In this document: positions 8,232 to 14,967 of the stretch, one piece after another
How the letters are laid out: every line of letters begins with the position of its first letter
Numbering within the stretch: position 1 is the first letter of the stretch
NCBI RefSeq assembly: GCF_916700565.1
Contig: NZ_CAKAKO010000003.1
Location: forward strand, 310,001-374,000
Direction: 5' to 3'
DNA: 64,000 nt
Source of the DNA: Xenophilus sp. Marseille-Q4582
GTDB taxonomy: Bacteria > Pseudomonadota > Gammaproteobacteria > Burkholderiales > Burkholderiaceae_C
The notes under the pieces: generated by a model
Told to the model about the DNA's origin: nothing
Databases searched by the model: none
The model's input: the letters and a program-made list of their open reading frames with translations, nothing else
Translations under genes and position numbers: made by a program

Positions 8232-8800
8232 TCCTCGCTTCCCCCTGCCGCGCCGGCCACTTCACTGGCGGCGAGGCAAACGTCCCGCACCGCGCGGGAC
8301 TCCAAAGCGCGCGTCTCCTTCTGCAACGGTGTGCGCGCCCCGTCTGCCCGCCATCGGGCGACAGGGCGAGAAGGTCATTGCTCCACGAATCGCGCCCGCC
8401 GCCATTCCCTTGATCGGTGTGCCTTGCCTCGGTCATGAGGGGCTTCCTGACGCCTTGCCGCCGCGCGAGCCGTGAGGAGGCCCCTTGGGCCGAGGGTATT
8501 CCGTGCCGGTGCCCGCCGGCGGAACAACGGGCTCCCTTTGTGTGTGGATGCACGCCAGAGGTTTCCGGCCCCAGCCACGAAACGGGCCGGGTGCGATTGC
8601 TGACGCAGCGAACGGCTTTGACGACGGCCCGCGCTGACGCAGCCCACAGGTGGTTCTCCTTCCTCTCCAGCCGAAGGCCCGCGTGGCCTTCGGCGCCCTG
8701 GTCCTTGCCTTGTCCCGTGACGCGGGCCTGCCCTAAAGCGGGCCGTCCGCGATTCGGTTTTCCCTGCGACGACAGCCATGCTTCGCGCCCATCCTCACGC
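8232..8800. other. Gene-free, hairpin-rich intergenic region after topB
   Basis: 570 bp with no convincing gene; the open frames here have Arg/Pro/Ser-rich, shadow-like composition. It holds strong dyads: GTCCCGC/GCGGGAC (8282-8300) and CCGAAGGCC/GGCCTTCGG with a 5-nt loop (8671-8693), plus GC-rich complementary stretches near 8720-8750. A structured non-coding RNA or long leader is possible. It ends where the first three-stem element begins. Confidence 0.35.
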
Positions 8801-8876
8801 CATGCGTTGCTGACAGTCGTCAGCGGCATGCCCTGGCAGTCTCGGTCTTCAAGACTGCAACGCGGTTCGCCGCGTT
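8801..8876 (+). promoter_or_regulatory. Three-stem structured element, copy 1
   Basis: P1: outer CATGC/GCATG (8801-8805 with 8826-8830) enclosing GCTGAC/GTCAGC with loop AGTC. P2: GCAGTC (8836-8841) with GACTGC (8853-8858), 11-nt loop ending CTTCAA. P3: AACGCGG-TTCG-CCGCGTT (8859-8876), a UUCG tetraloop in RNA form. The same architecture recurs at 10743, 12262 and 51198 with compensatory changes. Confidence 0.75.
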
Positions 8877-8955
8877 GACCGATCCAGTCCGCTTCGCATC
8901 GCCCACCGCGGACGCTCGCCGGCCTGGCGACGATGCACTTTTCTCAACCACCCGA

Positions 8956-8989
8956 GGGGAACCCATCCCCTGCGGGATGCGTGCTCCCC
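8956..8989 (+). promoter_or_regulatory. Leader hairpin, copy 1
   Basis: Outer GGGGA/TCCCC (8956-8960 with 8985-8989) and inner CATCCC-CTGC-GGGATG (8964-8979). It is preceded by CCACCC and ends 20 nt before ATG 9010. The SD AAGGAG lies in the interval. Confidence 0.65.
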
Positions 8990-9009
8990 GACCCACCAAG
9001 GAGCACGGC

Positions 9010-9246
9010 ATGTCTGAACCTTCCGCATCTTCCTCTGCAACCGCAGTGCGCAGCGGTGCGCTGGCGCTGGCCTGGACCGGCAAGCGTTTGCCGCTACAGG
9101 TGCTGCGCAGCGCGGCCGGCCACTACATCGGCACGCAAGACGACGAAGGCCCGGTATCGCGGGAGTCCGTCGAGTATTTCCCGAACCACCTCGCAGCACA
9201 GCGCGCCCTGGATACCCATGCCTGGACACAGCGCGCTCACCCCTGA
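9010..9246 (+). CDS. Small ICE protein of unknown function (78 aa)
   Basis: ATG 9010 follows AAGGAG at good spacing. It encodes 78 residues with a compact sequence (LALAWTGKRLPLQVLRSAAG, then YIGTQDDEGPVSRESVEYF and a helical C-terminus) and no signal peptide or membrane segment. I do not recognise the family. It carries both the three-stem element and the leader hairpin upstream, the same arrangement as the STY4534-type gene and radC, so it is likely regulated with them. The next gene starts 25 nt after its stop. Confidence 0.65.
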   Translation: MSEPSASSSATAVRSGALALAWTGKRLPLQVLRSAAGHYIGTQDDEGPVSRESVEYFPNHLAAQRALDTHAWTQRAHP

Positions 9247-9271
9247 TTCCCACCCTTCAAGGAGTTCTCTC

Positions 9272-9664
9272 ATGAATCTGTCTTTACCCGAAGACGTGCT
9301 CGATCAGATGGCGCTGGAACAGGCGCACTTCGACGCTGCACCGCAGGCCTTCTTCGAGGCCTGGAAGCGCGGCGCGCAGATCGCCGGCCACGAGTGGTTC
9401 GGCGACGGCACACGCGAAGGTCTGCAGCGTGCCACCACCAAGTGGGACCTGCGGCCCAACATGCTGATGCTCAACGACGCCCTGGGTGTGCTGAGCAGCG
9501 GTCAACGCATGTTCCTGTCCGCGATGGTGAGCTTCTACAACTCCCGCGAGGGCGGCGCGATGCTCAAGCGTTGCGGCTTCGAGGGGCTGTCCGACTTCGG
9601 CGGCCTCGATCTGGAACGGCGCCAGGTCATCGCCGACCTCACGCTGCACTACAACGGCTGGTGA
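9272..9664 (+). CDS. Conserved ICE hypothetical protein (130 aa)
   Basis: ATG 9272 after TTCAAGGAG. A 130-residue, mostly helical soluble protein (DVLDQMALEQAHFDAAPQAF; ANMLML-like helix; LSSGQRMFLSAMVSFYNSRE). I do not recognise a domain. It is one of few genes in this block with no leader hairpin, consistent with translation from the transcript of the gene 25 nt upstream. Confidence 0.65.
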   Translation: MNLSLPEDVLDQMALEQAHFDAAPQAFFEAWKRGAQIAGHEWFGDGTREGLQRATTKWDLRPNMLMLNDALGVLSSGQRMFLSAMVSFYNSREGGAMLKRCGFEGLSDFGGLDLERRQVIADLTLHYNGW

Positions 9665-9704
9665 GCCGCGCCTGGCAACCCACCGTTCTTTCATCCCACC
9701 CCAC

Positions 9705-9740
9705 GAGGGACATGCGTCCCCGTTCGGGGCCATGTCCCTC
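9705..9740 (+). promoter_or_regulatory. Leader hairpin, copy 2 (before a mini-ORF)
   Basis: Ten outer base pairs GAGGGACATG/CATGTCCCTC (9705-9714 with 9731-9740) and inner CCCC-GTTC-GGGG (9718-9729). It ends 21 nt before ATG 9762, the same spacing as in front of full-length genes. Confidence 0.7.
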
Positions 9741-9761
9741 CTTCCTTTCGCAGGAGCGGCC

Positions 9762-9788
9762 ATGTCCCGAATCACCATCTTCCACTGA
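9762..9788 (+). CDS. Mini-ORF MSRITIFH (8 aa) or remnant gene start
   Basis: ATG 9762 is preceded by CAGGAG and by a complete leader hairpin at the standard distance, yet the frame closes after eight codons (MSRITIFH). Either the leader and start of a gene survive and the rest was lost or frameshifted, or this is a genuine micro-peptide. The following 125 bp contains no coding sequence I can support, only a second leader hairpin for the next gene. Confidence 0.35.
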   Translation: MSRITIFH

Positions 9789-9857
9789 CCTGCACCGCCC
9801 GCCACCAGGGCGGCCCGACGCCGCGGCCGGCTGACCGGTTGCCACTTCATCCACTCG

Positions 9858-9891
9858 CTGGGGTTCAATCCCCGGCAGGGGATTGCCTCGG
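9858..9891 (+). promoter_or_regulatory. Leader hairpin, copy 3
   Basis: Inner AATCCCC-GGCA-GGGGATT (9867-9884) and outer CTGGGG/CCTCGG with two G-T pairs (9858-9863 with 9886-9891). It ends 23 nt before ATG 9915; the SD is TGGAGGAAT. Confidence 0.65.
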
Positions 9892-9914
9892 CCATCCTCT
9901 GCTGGAGGAATCCC

Positions 9915-10631
9915 ATGTCTCATTCCAAAAACCCCTTCGTCCGCGGCTACGATGGCCTGTCCGTGCAGCGGCTGCTGGCGATTTCCTACGACGACGACTG
10001 CCCGCTGAGCTATCTGCCGCTGCACGTCTCGCAGTCGCATCTGCCGGACAGCCAGGTCGAGCGCCATGCCTGCGTCTTCTGCGACGACTTCGCGCTGATC
10101 ACCGAGGGCCAGAACGTGCCGCCCGAGCTGCACGCGCAGTGCCCCAGCCACGGTATCGCCCGAAACCTCGTCTACGCCGTCATGGCCGAAGAAGCCGGCC
10201 AGCCACTGCACGTCGGCGATACCTACTCCGAGGAAGCCGCGCGCGAGGTGGTCCGCCGCCTGCGCTTCGAGACCGGCTTCTACAGCCGTGCCTGGGAAAT
10301 CAGCTCGGCGCACATCACCGAGGAGGCCGGCCGCTTCCTCGCCGAACTGGCGGACATCGCCACGCCGAGCGGTTTCTTGTTCGTGGCCTTCCGCATTCCC
10401 TACAGCCCGGCGGTCGGCGTGAAGCTGATCGCCACGCCCTGGACGGATGCGAACCTGCAGCATGTCGAGGGCATCACCGCCGAAGAGCTGCGGCAGGAGC
10501 ACCGGGCCAAGGGCGTGCCGGAGTCCCTGGTGGAAGTGTTGCACCTGGCTGCGCTCGCTGACGTTCGCATGTTGGTGTTCGATGCCGACGCGCCCGTGCT
10601 GGACGGGCTGACGCTCTACGACGACGAGTAA
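9915..10631 (+). CDS. Conserved ICE hypothetical protein, possibly DUF5983-like
   Basis: A 238-residue soluble protein. The N-terminal half includes AISYDDDCPLSYLPLHVSQS and a His/Cys-containing stretch (RHACVFCDDF) that could bind metal. The C-terminal half (ISSAHITEEAGRFLAELAD to the end, with VRMLVFDADAPVLDGLTLYD) reminds me of DUF5983 proteins. That is a weak recollection and no function follows from it. It is a monocistronic unit with its own leader hairpin upstream and a terminator-like hairpin 14 bp downstream. Confidence 0.65.
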   Translation: MSHSKNPFVRGYDGLSVQRLLAISYDDDCPLSYLPLHVSQSHLPDSQVERHACVFCDDFALITEGQNVPPELHAQCPSHGIARNLVYAVMAEEAGQPLHVGDTYSEEAAREVVRRLRFETGFYSRAWEISSAHITEEAGRFLAELADIATPSGFLFVAFRIPYSPAVGVKLIATPWTDANLQHVEGITAEELRQEHRAKGVPESLVEVLHLAALADVRMLVFDADAPVLDGLTLYDDE

Positions 10632-10645
10632 CCCGCAACCCATTC

Positions 10646-10674
10646 GAGCCCCCACGTCGGGGCTCTTCTTTTTC
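10646..10674 (+). terminator. Rho-independent terminator-like hairpin
   Basis: Stem GAGCCCC/GGGGCTC (10646-10652 with 10659-10665) followed by TTCTTTTT, directly after the gene ending at 10631. Confidence 0.65.
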
Positions 10675-10742
10675 GCGGAACGCGGTGCCGGCGCATTGCC
10701 GATTCCCAACGGACGGCCGCCGCCATGTGCCGCACGCTGGCC

Positions 10743-10816
10743 GCATGTTCGCTGGCGTTGCCGGCAGCATGCCCAGGCAGTCGAGACCTTCAAGACTGCG
10801 GCGCGGTTCGCCGTGC
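10743..10816 (+). promoter_or_regulatory. Three-stem structured element, copy 2
   Basis: P1: outer GCATG/CATGC (10743-10747 with 10768-10772) and inner GCTGGC/GCCGGC (one G-T pair, loop GTT). P2: GCAGTC (10777-10782) with GACTGC (10794-10799), 11-nt loop ending CTTCAA. P3: GCGCGG-TTCG-CCGTGC (10801-10816, one G-T pair). Confidence 0.72.
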
Positions 10817-10863
10817 TGGTTGCTTCGTTCTCCGGGCGCACCCGCGTCCATCCACCTCACCCT

Positions 10864-10900
10864 CAAGGGACAGACCTCCCTTGCGGGCGGGAGTCCCTTG
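10864..10900 (+). promoter_or_regulatory. Leader hairpin, copy 4
   Basis: Outer CAAGGGAC/GTCCCTTG (10864-10871 with 10893-10900), inner CCC-TTGC-GGG (10878-10887). It ends 21 nt before ATG 10922; the SD is AAGGAG. Confidence 0.65.
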
Positions 10901-10921
10901 GTTGCCACAAGGAGTCTCCCC

Positions 10922-11719
10922 ATGGATACCCAAGCCATCCGTGCACAGATGCCAACGCTTGTTGTCGGTCATGTGCCTTCCAACGTCCGTTCGTTCAAGT
11001 TCAACATCTTCGACGGCCAGCCCAAGGTTTCGACGCTGGGCTTTCACATCGACCCGAAGCCTTTCGAGGGCAAGGTCATCGCCACCACCGACGAGGCAAT
11101 CGTCGTCAAGACGGGGCGAGCCGAGTTCGCGGTGCTCGATCGCACGCTCGTGACTGAGGTGCCCGACGAGGGCGCCAAGGTGCAGGTCGAACCCTATGTC
11201 AGACGCCGCTTCGACGGTCAGCGAGCGGACACGCCCGAGGAGCAGACCGAGTTCACCGCCGACGGCCAGCCCTACACGGTGAAGCGGTTGGTGCTCGGGT
11301 CCGCACCGGCGAAGCTGCCGATTCCCAAGCCTCGCTGCCCCGAGCTGCAGGAACTGGTCAACCAACTGGAGCAGTTGCCCGCTCCCGACGGTTTCCGGCG
11401 CGTCACCCACATGCTGGTGGATGCCGGCGCGCGGGACATCACCTGGGTCGATCCGCTGCCCGCCGACATCATCCGCACACCGCCGGCCATCGGCTTCACC
11501 GTCGCCACGACGAAGTTCCACGGTCGCGTCACCGTGCTGTATGAGCGTGGCCTCGACCTCTACGCGGTGGAGCTGCGCCGCGACGGCGAGCTGATCGAAC
11601 GGGTCGATGAGGTGTTCTTCGACACCCTCGGCGAGACGCTGGAACGGCTGATCGACGACGGGAGTTGGCGGCGCATCCGCGTGCAGTGCCTGTCGTGTCG
11701 TAAGGCTATCCGGCACTGA
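10922..11719 (+). CDS. Conserved ICE hypothetical protein (265 aa)
   Basis: ATG 10922 after AAGGAG. A 265-residue protein without signal or membrane segments. The conserved-looking core contains VPSNVRSFKFNIFDGQPKVS, DEAIVVKTGRAEFAVLDR and a C-terminal GFTVATTKFHGRVTVLYERG. It is rich in beta-strand patterns. I do not recognise the family; I recall homologues at this position in Pseudomonas and Xanthomonas ICEs. Upstream are a three-stem element and leader hairpin, and downstream a terminator, so it is an independently controlled unit. Confidence 0.7.
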   Translation: MDTQAIRAQMPTLVVGHVPSNVRSFKFNIFDGQPKVSTLGFHIDPKPFEGKVIATTDEAIVVKTGRAEFAVLDRTLVTEVPDEGAKVQVEPYVRRRFDGQRADTPEEQTEFTADGQPYTVKRLVLGSAPAKLPIPKPRCPELQELVNQLEQLPAPDGFRRVTHMLVDAGARDITWVDPLPADIIRTPPAIGFTVATTKFHGRVTVLYERGLDLYAVELRRDGELIERVDEVFFDTLGETLERLIDDGSWRRIRVQCLSCRKAIRH

Positions 11720-11729
11720 TCTCACAGCA

Positions 11730-11761
11730 GCTTCCCGCCCTCGCGGCGGGAAGCCGTTTTT
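11730..11761 (+). terminator. Rho-independent terminator
   Basis: Ten-bp stem GCTTCCCGCC/GGCGGGAAGC (11730-11739 with 11745-11754), 5-nt loop, then CG and TTTTT. It lies 10 bp after the preceding stop and 23 bp before the next ATG. Confidence 0.75.
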
Positions 11762-11784
11762 CCTGCCCCCTGGAGATCACACTC

Positions 11785-12150
11785 ATGACTGTTCGATTCA
11801 AAGGCACGGAGCTGCGGCCCGTGCTCGCCGAAGCGGTGGCGAATCAATGCCGCGTCATCCTGGTCAAGGATCAGGGCGTGTACTTCCTGGCCGAGTGCGG
11901 CGAGCGCCGACCCGATGGTCGCCAGAAGACCATCGCCTATGCCGCCGGTTGCAACCCGGATGTCGATGCCTTCGACGACTGGTGGGAACTGGCGCGTGCC
12001 GAGTTCGGTGGCGACGACTTCGGCGAGTTCTTCGATCCGCAGGAGGGCGTGTTTGCGCGCATCCTGCGCAGCGAGGACGACCTCGACGTGTCCGCCACCG
12101 CGACACACCTGTCGCTGCAGGCGGTTCCTCCCACGCCCAGCGGTAACTGA
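11785..12150 (+). CDS. DUF3085 family protein
   Basis: A 121-residue protein fitting the DUF3085 family as I recall it (RFKGTELRPVLAEAVANQCR, VILVKDQGVYFLAECGE, YAAGCNPDVDAFDDWWELAR, GGDDFGEFFDPQEGVFARIL). Function unknown; it is a small acidic protein common in conjugative elements. ATG 11785 follows TGGAG. There is no leader hairpin here; only the terminator of the previous gene lies between, so reading through that terminator or a compact promoter must supply transcription. Confidence 0.7.
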   Translation: MTVRFKGTELRPVLAEAVANQCRVILVKDQGVYFLAECGERRPDGRQKTIAYAAGCNPDVDAFDDWWELARAEFGGDDFGEFFDPQEGVFARILRSEDDLDVSATATHLSLQAVPPTPSGN

Positions 12151-12162
12151 CCGCCCATCCCT

Positions 12163-12190
12163 GGTCCCCGCTCCGGGGGCCTCTTTCTTC
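12163..12190 (+). terminator. Terminator-like hairpin
   Basis: Stem GGTCCCC/GGGGGCC (12163-12169 with 12175-12181, one G-T pair) followed by TCTTTCTT, just after the DUF3085 gene. Confidence 0.5.
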
Positions 12191-12261
12191 CCGGCAATGC
12201 GGACAGCCGCGAGTGCCGATTGCCGCTCGCCTGCGCGCCGTCCCGGCGCCACGCTTCCGGC

Positions 12262-12339
12262 CATGTTCCGCTGACGTCCGTCAGCGACATGCCCAGGCAG
12301 CCACGATCTTCAAGGCTGCGACGCGGTTCCGACCGCGTT
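12262..12339 (+). promoter_or_regulatory. Three-stem structured element, copy 3
   Basis: P1: outer CATGT/ACATG (12262-12266 with 12287-12291) and inner CGCTGAC/GTCAGCG, loop GTCC. P2: GCAGCC (12297-12302) with GGCTGC (12314-12319), 11-nt loop ending CTTCAA. P3: ACGCGGT-TCCG-ACCGCGT (12321-12338), a UNCG-type loop. Relative to copy 1, P1 and P2 each show paired base changes. It fills much of the 343-bp gap before the STY4534-type gene. Confidence 0.75.
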
Positions 12340-12424
12340 GATCACCCCAGTTCGCACCGGCATCCATGCGCGAACGGCCATCGGTTTTCGATGGCGATGC
12401 CACCAAGCTGTTCCATCAACCCGC

Positions 12425-12469
12425 GCGGGGGTTCCACACCTTCCCCGCCTGGGTCGGGTGTGTCTCCGC
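12425..12469 (+). promoter_or_regulatory. Leader hairpin, copy 5
   Basis: Outer GCGGGGG/TCTCCGC type pairing (12425-12431 with 12463-12469, two G-T), then CACACC/GGTGTG (12435-12440 with 12457-12462), and inner CCC-GCCT-GGG. It ends 24 nt before ATG 12494; the SD is CAGGAG. Confidence 0.65.
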
Positions 12470-12493
12470 CTCATTGTTCTCAGGAGATTCACC

Positions 12494-13045
12494 ATGACCA
12501 CTTCCACCGAAAAGTCCTACTTCGATCTGCACATCACCGGCCTCGGGTATCTCAATCGCATCCGCGAAGTGAAGCCCAAGAAAGGCGATGCGTTCCTGGC
12601 CTGCGACATCGCGGCTCTGAACGGTCCCAGCGATGACGTCTCGTATGTGCGTTTCGACACGCGCGTATCGGGTTCGGAAGCGCAGCACCTGGTGCGCCGC
12701 TGCATTCAGGCGGTCGACGCCGAGAAGAAGGTGATGATCGGCTTCCGCATGGGCGACCTGTGGACCGACACCTTCACCTACTCCAAGGGCAAGCGTGCCG
12801 GCGAGCAGGGTGTGAGCCTCAAGGCCCGCCTGCTGTTCGTCAGTTGGATCAAGGTCGACGGCAAGCTCGTCTACAAGGCCGAACCCAAGCCGACCGAGAC
12901 CGACGAGCGCGAGCCGGAAGTCCCTGTGACGTCCGACGCGCCCGCTGCGCAGCAAGCCTCGGCACCGGAGCCTTCCAAGCCCGTCGCCGATGCTGCCGAC
13001 GACGCTGCCGACGCCCCCGCATTGGCCGTTGCCGAGTCGTTCTGA
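12494..13045 (+). CDS. STY4534-family ICE replication protein (DUF3577)
   Basis: A 183-residue protein of the STY4534/DUF3577 family. Core residues 5-125 (KSYFDLHITGLGYLNRIREV, PKKGDAFLACDIAALNGPSD, VRFDTRVSGSEAQHLVRRC, MGDLWTDTFTYSKGKRAG) resemble an SSB-like OB fold. The last 55 residues are an acidic Pro/Ala tail, as in single-strand binding proteins that recruit partners. It probably acts in ICE replication; the family name is established, the mechanism is not. The upstream region holds both RNA-like elements, and a terminator-like hairpin follows. Confidence 0.82.
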   Translation: MTTSTEKSYFDLHITGLGYLNRIREVKPKKGDAFLACDIAALNGPSDDVSYVRFDTRVSGSEAQHLVRRCIQAVDAEKKVMIGFRMGDLWTDTFTYSKGKRAGEQGVSLKARLLFVSWIKVDGKLVYKAEPKPTETDEREPEVPVTSDAPAAQQASAPEPSKPVADAADDAADAPALAVAESF

Positions 13046-13050
13046 TCCGC

Positions 13051-13085
13051 AAGGCCCCATCCCCGGGGCCTTGTCTTCTCTTCGT
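13051..13085 (+). terminator. Terminator-like hairpin
   Basis: Stem AAGGCCCC/GGGGCCTT (13051-13058 with 13065-13072) followed by GTCTTCTCTTC. It lies in the 55-bp gap between the STY4534-type gene and DUF3275; the T-run is interrupted, so it may only attenuate. Confidence 0.5.
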
Positions 13086-13100
13086 CAGCAGGAGACCTTC

Positions 13101-13712
13101 ATGATCACCATCCCCGGCCAACTGGCCATCAAGACCATCCACGGCCGCAACGGCGATTTCAACGTCGGCCGCCTGGCGACCTCCATCGGCGAGTTCGTCG
13201 TGAAGAACGCCGAACTCGATCAGTACCGCGAGGGCAAGTACGACGGTGATTTCGTCATCGTCGAGATTCGCCCCTCCACGTACAACGCCAACGGCCGCAT
13301 GGTCATCGAGATCCGCGCCCATCTGGGCGGGATGACACTGTCCAACATCGACGCCCTGAGCCGCGACGAAGCCCGCCGGCTGAGTCCGCAGGAAGTCGAT
13401 CCGATCGACGAGGAGGCGCAGACGCCCGTGCCGGCAACGCGCCCGGTCAAGCCGAAGGCGAAGCCGCGCAGTCCGCGCGATCCCCTGGTCGATACCACGC
13501 CGTTCGGCAGCGAACCGGCTCCCGTGTCCGCTGCGGCCTCGGCCGAGGCAGACGACGCGGCGCTGTTCGGTGCCTTGTGGCCCCTGGGCGAGACCGTGAA
13601 GCTCGACGCGACCGTGGATCGTCGTGTGCTGCGTCAGCAGCGCGACCGTCTCGACAAGCTGGGCTACGAGTTCGCTCCGTTGTCCCAGGACTGGCACCTC
13701 AAAGCTGCCTGA
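13101..13712 (+). CDS. DUF3275 family protein
   Basis: A 203-residue DUF3275 family protein. The N-terminal domain (residues 1-100) has ITIPGQLAIKTIHGRNGDFN, VGRLATSIGEFVVKN and YDGDFVIVEIRPSTYNANGR. A basic Pro-rich linker (PVKPKAKPRSPRDPL) leads to a C-terminal helical segment with RRVLRQQRDRLDKLGYEF. The first domain looks like a small beta-barrel. Function unknown. ATG 13101 follows AGGAG; it probably shares a transcript with the STY4534-type gene. Confidence 0.75.
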   Translation: MITIPGQLAIKTIHGRNGDFNVGRLATSIGEFVVKNAELDQYREGKYDGDFVIVEIRPSTYNANGRMVIEIRAHLGGMTLSNIDALSRDEARRLSPQEVDPIDEEAQTPVPATRPVKPKAKPRSPRDPLVDTTPFGSEPAPVSAAASAEADDAALFGALWPLGETVKLDATVDRRVLRQQRDRLDKLGYEFAPLSQDWHLKAA

Positions 13713-13746
13713 TCCATCCGCCGCCTCGCGCGGCATTCCGCCACCC

Positions 13747-13780
13747 GCCGGGGTCCTCCCCCGACGGGGAGGGCTCCGGC
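13747..13780 (+). promoter_or_regulatory. Leader hairpin, copy 6
   Basis: Ten outer pairs GCCGGGGTCC/GGGCTCCGGC (13747-13756 with 13771-13780, two G-T) and inner CCCC-GAC-GGGG (13759-13769). It is preceded by CCACCC, ends 21 nt before ATG 13802; the SD is AAGGAG. Confidence 0.7.
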
Positions 13781-13801
13781 CATTTCTTCAAGGAGACCCT
13801 C

Positions 13802-14167
13802 ATGGGCTGGACCTTCGTTCGTCAGACGCGCGATCAGTTGATCCGCGAGCTGCTCGCTCCGCAGGCGTCCGAACGCGCTTGCTGCGAAGTCATCGACCAC
13901 ACACTGGACGGCGACGTTCTGTGGACCGTGGTTCGCGTCACCGCCAGGCAGGCGGGCGTCATGGGCCTCGCGGCCGGTGAGTCCGTCTGCTACATCGGCT
14001 GCCATCTGTTGGAAAGCGCGGGCTTTGAGTGGGGCTACAAGTCCCTCGATGAGTCCGTGCATCCGTACTACTACTCGTGCCCGCTGCGCTATCTCGACAT
14101 GGCGCCGGTGCAAAGCCCCGAGTGGCGCGAGCGGGTTCACCGCTTCCACGCGGGGCGCGCTGCCTAG
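13802..14167 (+). CDS. Conserved ICE hypothetical protein (121 aa)
   Basis: A 121-residue soluble protein (MGWTFVRQTRDQLIRELL; CCEVIDHTLDGDVLWTVVRV; VCYIGCHLLESAGFEWGYKS; HPYYYSCPLRYLDMAP). Several Cys and aromatic residues are spaced through the second half. It looks like a small beta-rich domain of the type seen in many plasmid and ICE accessory proteins. I do not recognise a named family. Monocistronic with its own leader hairpin. Confidence 0.65.
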   Translation: MGWTFVRQTRDQLIRELLAPQASERACCEVIDHTLDGDVLWTVVRVTARQAGVMGLAAGESVCYIGCHLLESAGFEWGYKSLDESVHPYYYSCPLRYLDMAPVQSPEWRERVHRFHAGRAA

Positions 14168-14189
14168 CGGCACGCATCTTCCTTCACCC

Positions 14190-14227
14190 AACCGGGGCGA
14201 GCACTGCCCCACGGGCTGTGGTTGCTC
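14190..14227 (+). promoter_or_regulatory. Leader hairpin, copy 7
   Basis: Outer GAGCA/TGCTC (14199-14203 with 14223-14227), inner GCCC-CAC-GGGC (14206-14216). A competing fold GGGGC/GCCCC (14194-14198 with 14206-14210) is possible. It ends 24 nt before ATG 14252; CACCC precedes it. Confidence 0.5.
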
Positions 14228-14251
14228 CTTCATTTCCAAGAGGACATCACC

Positions 14252-14902
14252 ATGCCTGCACCTTCTTCCGCGAAACCGCTGTACCGCATCGACGAATGCC
14301 CCGACCTCATGGCCGACGGTTGCGTCGGTGACGAGCAGGGCAATCTCGTCTTTCTCTCGATCTGGGCGCGCGACACCGCCGTTCAGGAGTTCCTCGCTCG
14401 CCTGACCCTCGGCCGGGATGAACAGGGACTGGATCAGTTCCACGTCATCACCGAGCAGGGCGCATCCATCCCGGTCTTCGTCGGCAACGTCGAGAACCTG
14501 GAAAAGCGCATCACCCGCGCCTATCGGCGAACGCTGTTCGGTTCGCTGACGAATGTGTGGCTGTTCGATCGTCGCTGCGTGAAGCCAGACAAGGCCAACG
14601 CCAGCGCGCTGGCGCTTCTGCCCAGGGATTCCGCTTACCGGCTCGACCGGCTGTGGACGCTGGTGCAGGACACCTGCCCGCTGCCACTGCTCGACCACTG
14701 GCGCGACACCGTGCTGGAGCTGTTGCAGACACGGCGGATGCTGACCGGTCTTCCCTTGGCCCTCGGGCCGCTGGAAGGCCATCGGCTGGCCCTCGATGTC
14801 CCGGCGCTGACGAAGGCGCTGGGCGAGCTGATCCGCAACGGCACCATCGGTGCCACGCAGTACGAACTGGCCGCGAACGCACCGCTTCGGCGTGTGGCGT
14901 GA
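14252..14902 (+). CDS. Conserved ICE hypothetical protein (216 aa)
   Basis: A 216-residue protein with no signal peptide. The first half contains GNLVFLSIWARDTAVQEFLA, FHVITEQGASIPVFVGN and LTNVWLFDRRCVKPDKAN. The second half is helical (LDRLWTLVQDTCPLPLLDHW, VLELLQTRRML). I recognise no domain. It is positioned directly before the DUF6094-type methyltransferase gene, 65 bp away. ATG 14252 follows AGAGGA. Confidence 0.65.
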   Translation: MPAPSSAKPLYRIDECPDLMADGCVGDEQGNLVFLSIWARDTAVQEFLARLTLGRDEQGLDQFHVITEQGASIPVFVGNVENLEKRITRAYRRTLFGSLTNVWLFDRRCVKPDKANASALALLPRDSAYRLDRLWTLVQDTCPLPLLDHWRDTVLELLQTRRMLTGLPLALGPLEGHRLALDVPALTKALGELIRNGTIGATQYELAANAPLRRVA

Positions 14903-14912
14903 GCCATTCCCA

Positions 14913-14937
14913 CGGGCATGCGCGCCGCGCGTGCCCG
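14913..14937 (+). promoter_or_regulatory. Leader hairpin, copy 8
   Basis: A continuous 11-bp stem CGGGCATGCGC/GCGCGTGCCCG with loop GCC (14913-14937, one T-G pair). It is shorter and without the internal loop of the others, and ends 30 nt before ATG 14968. Confidence 0.5.
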
Positions 14938-14967
14938 CCTTCCCTCATCCATCATCAGGAGAAATCC

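Noticed and set aside
8417-8878. A 153-codon open frame between topB and the 78-aa gene
   Set aside because: Composition rich in Arg, Ser, Pro and Cys, no ribosome-binding site, and it overlaps the three-stem element; treated as chance.
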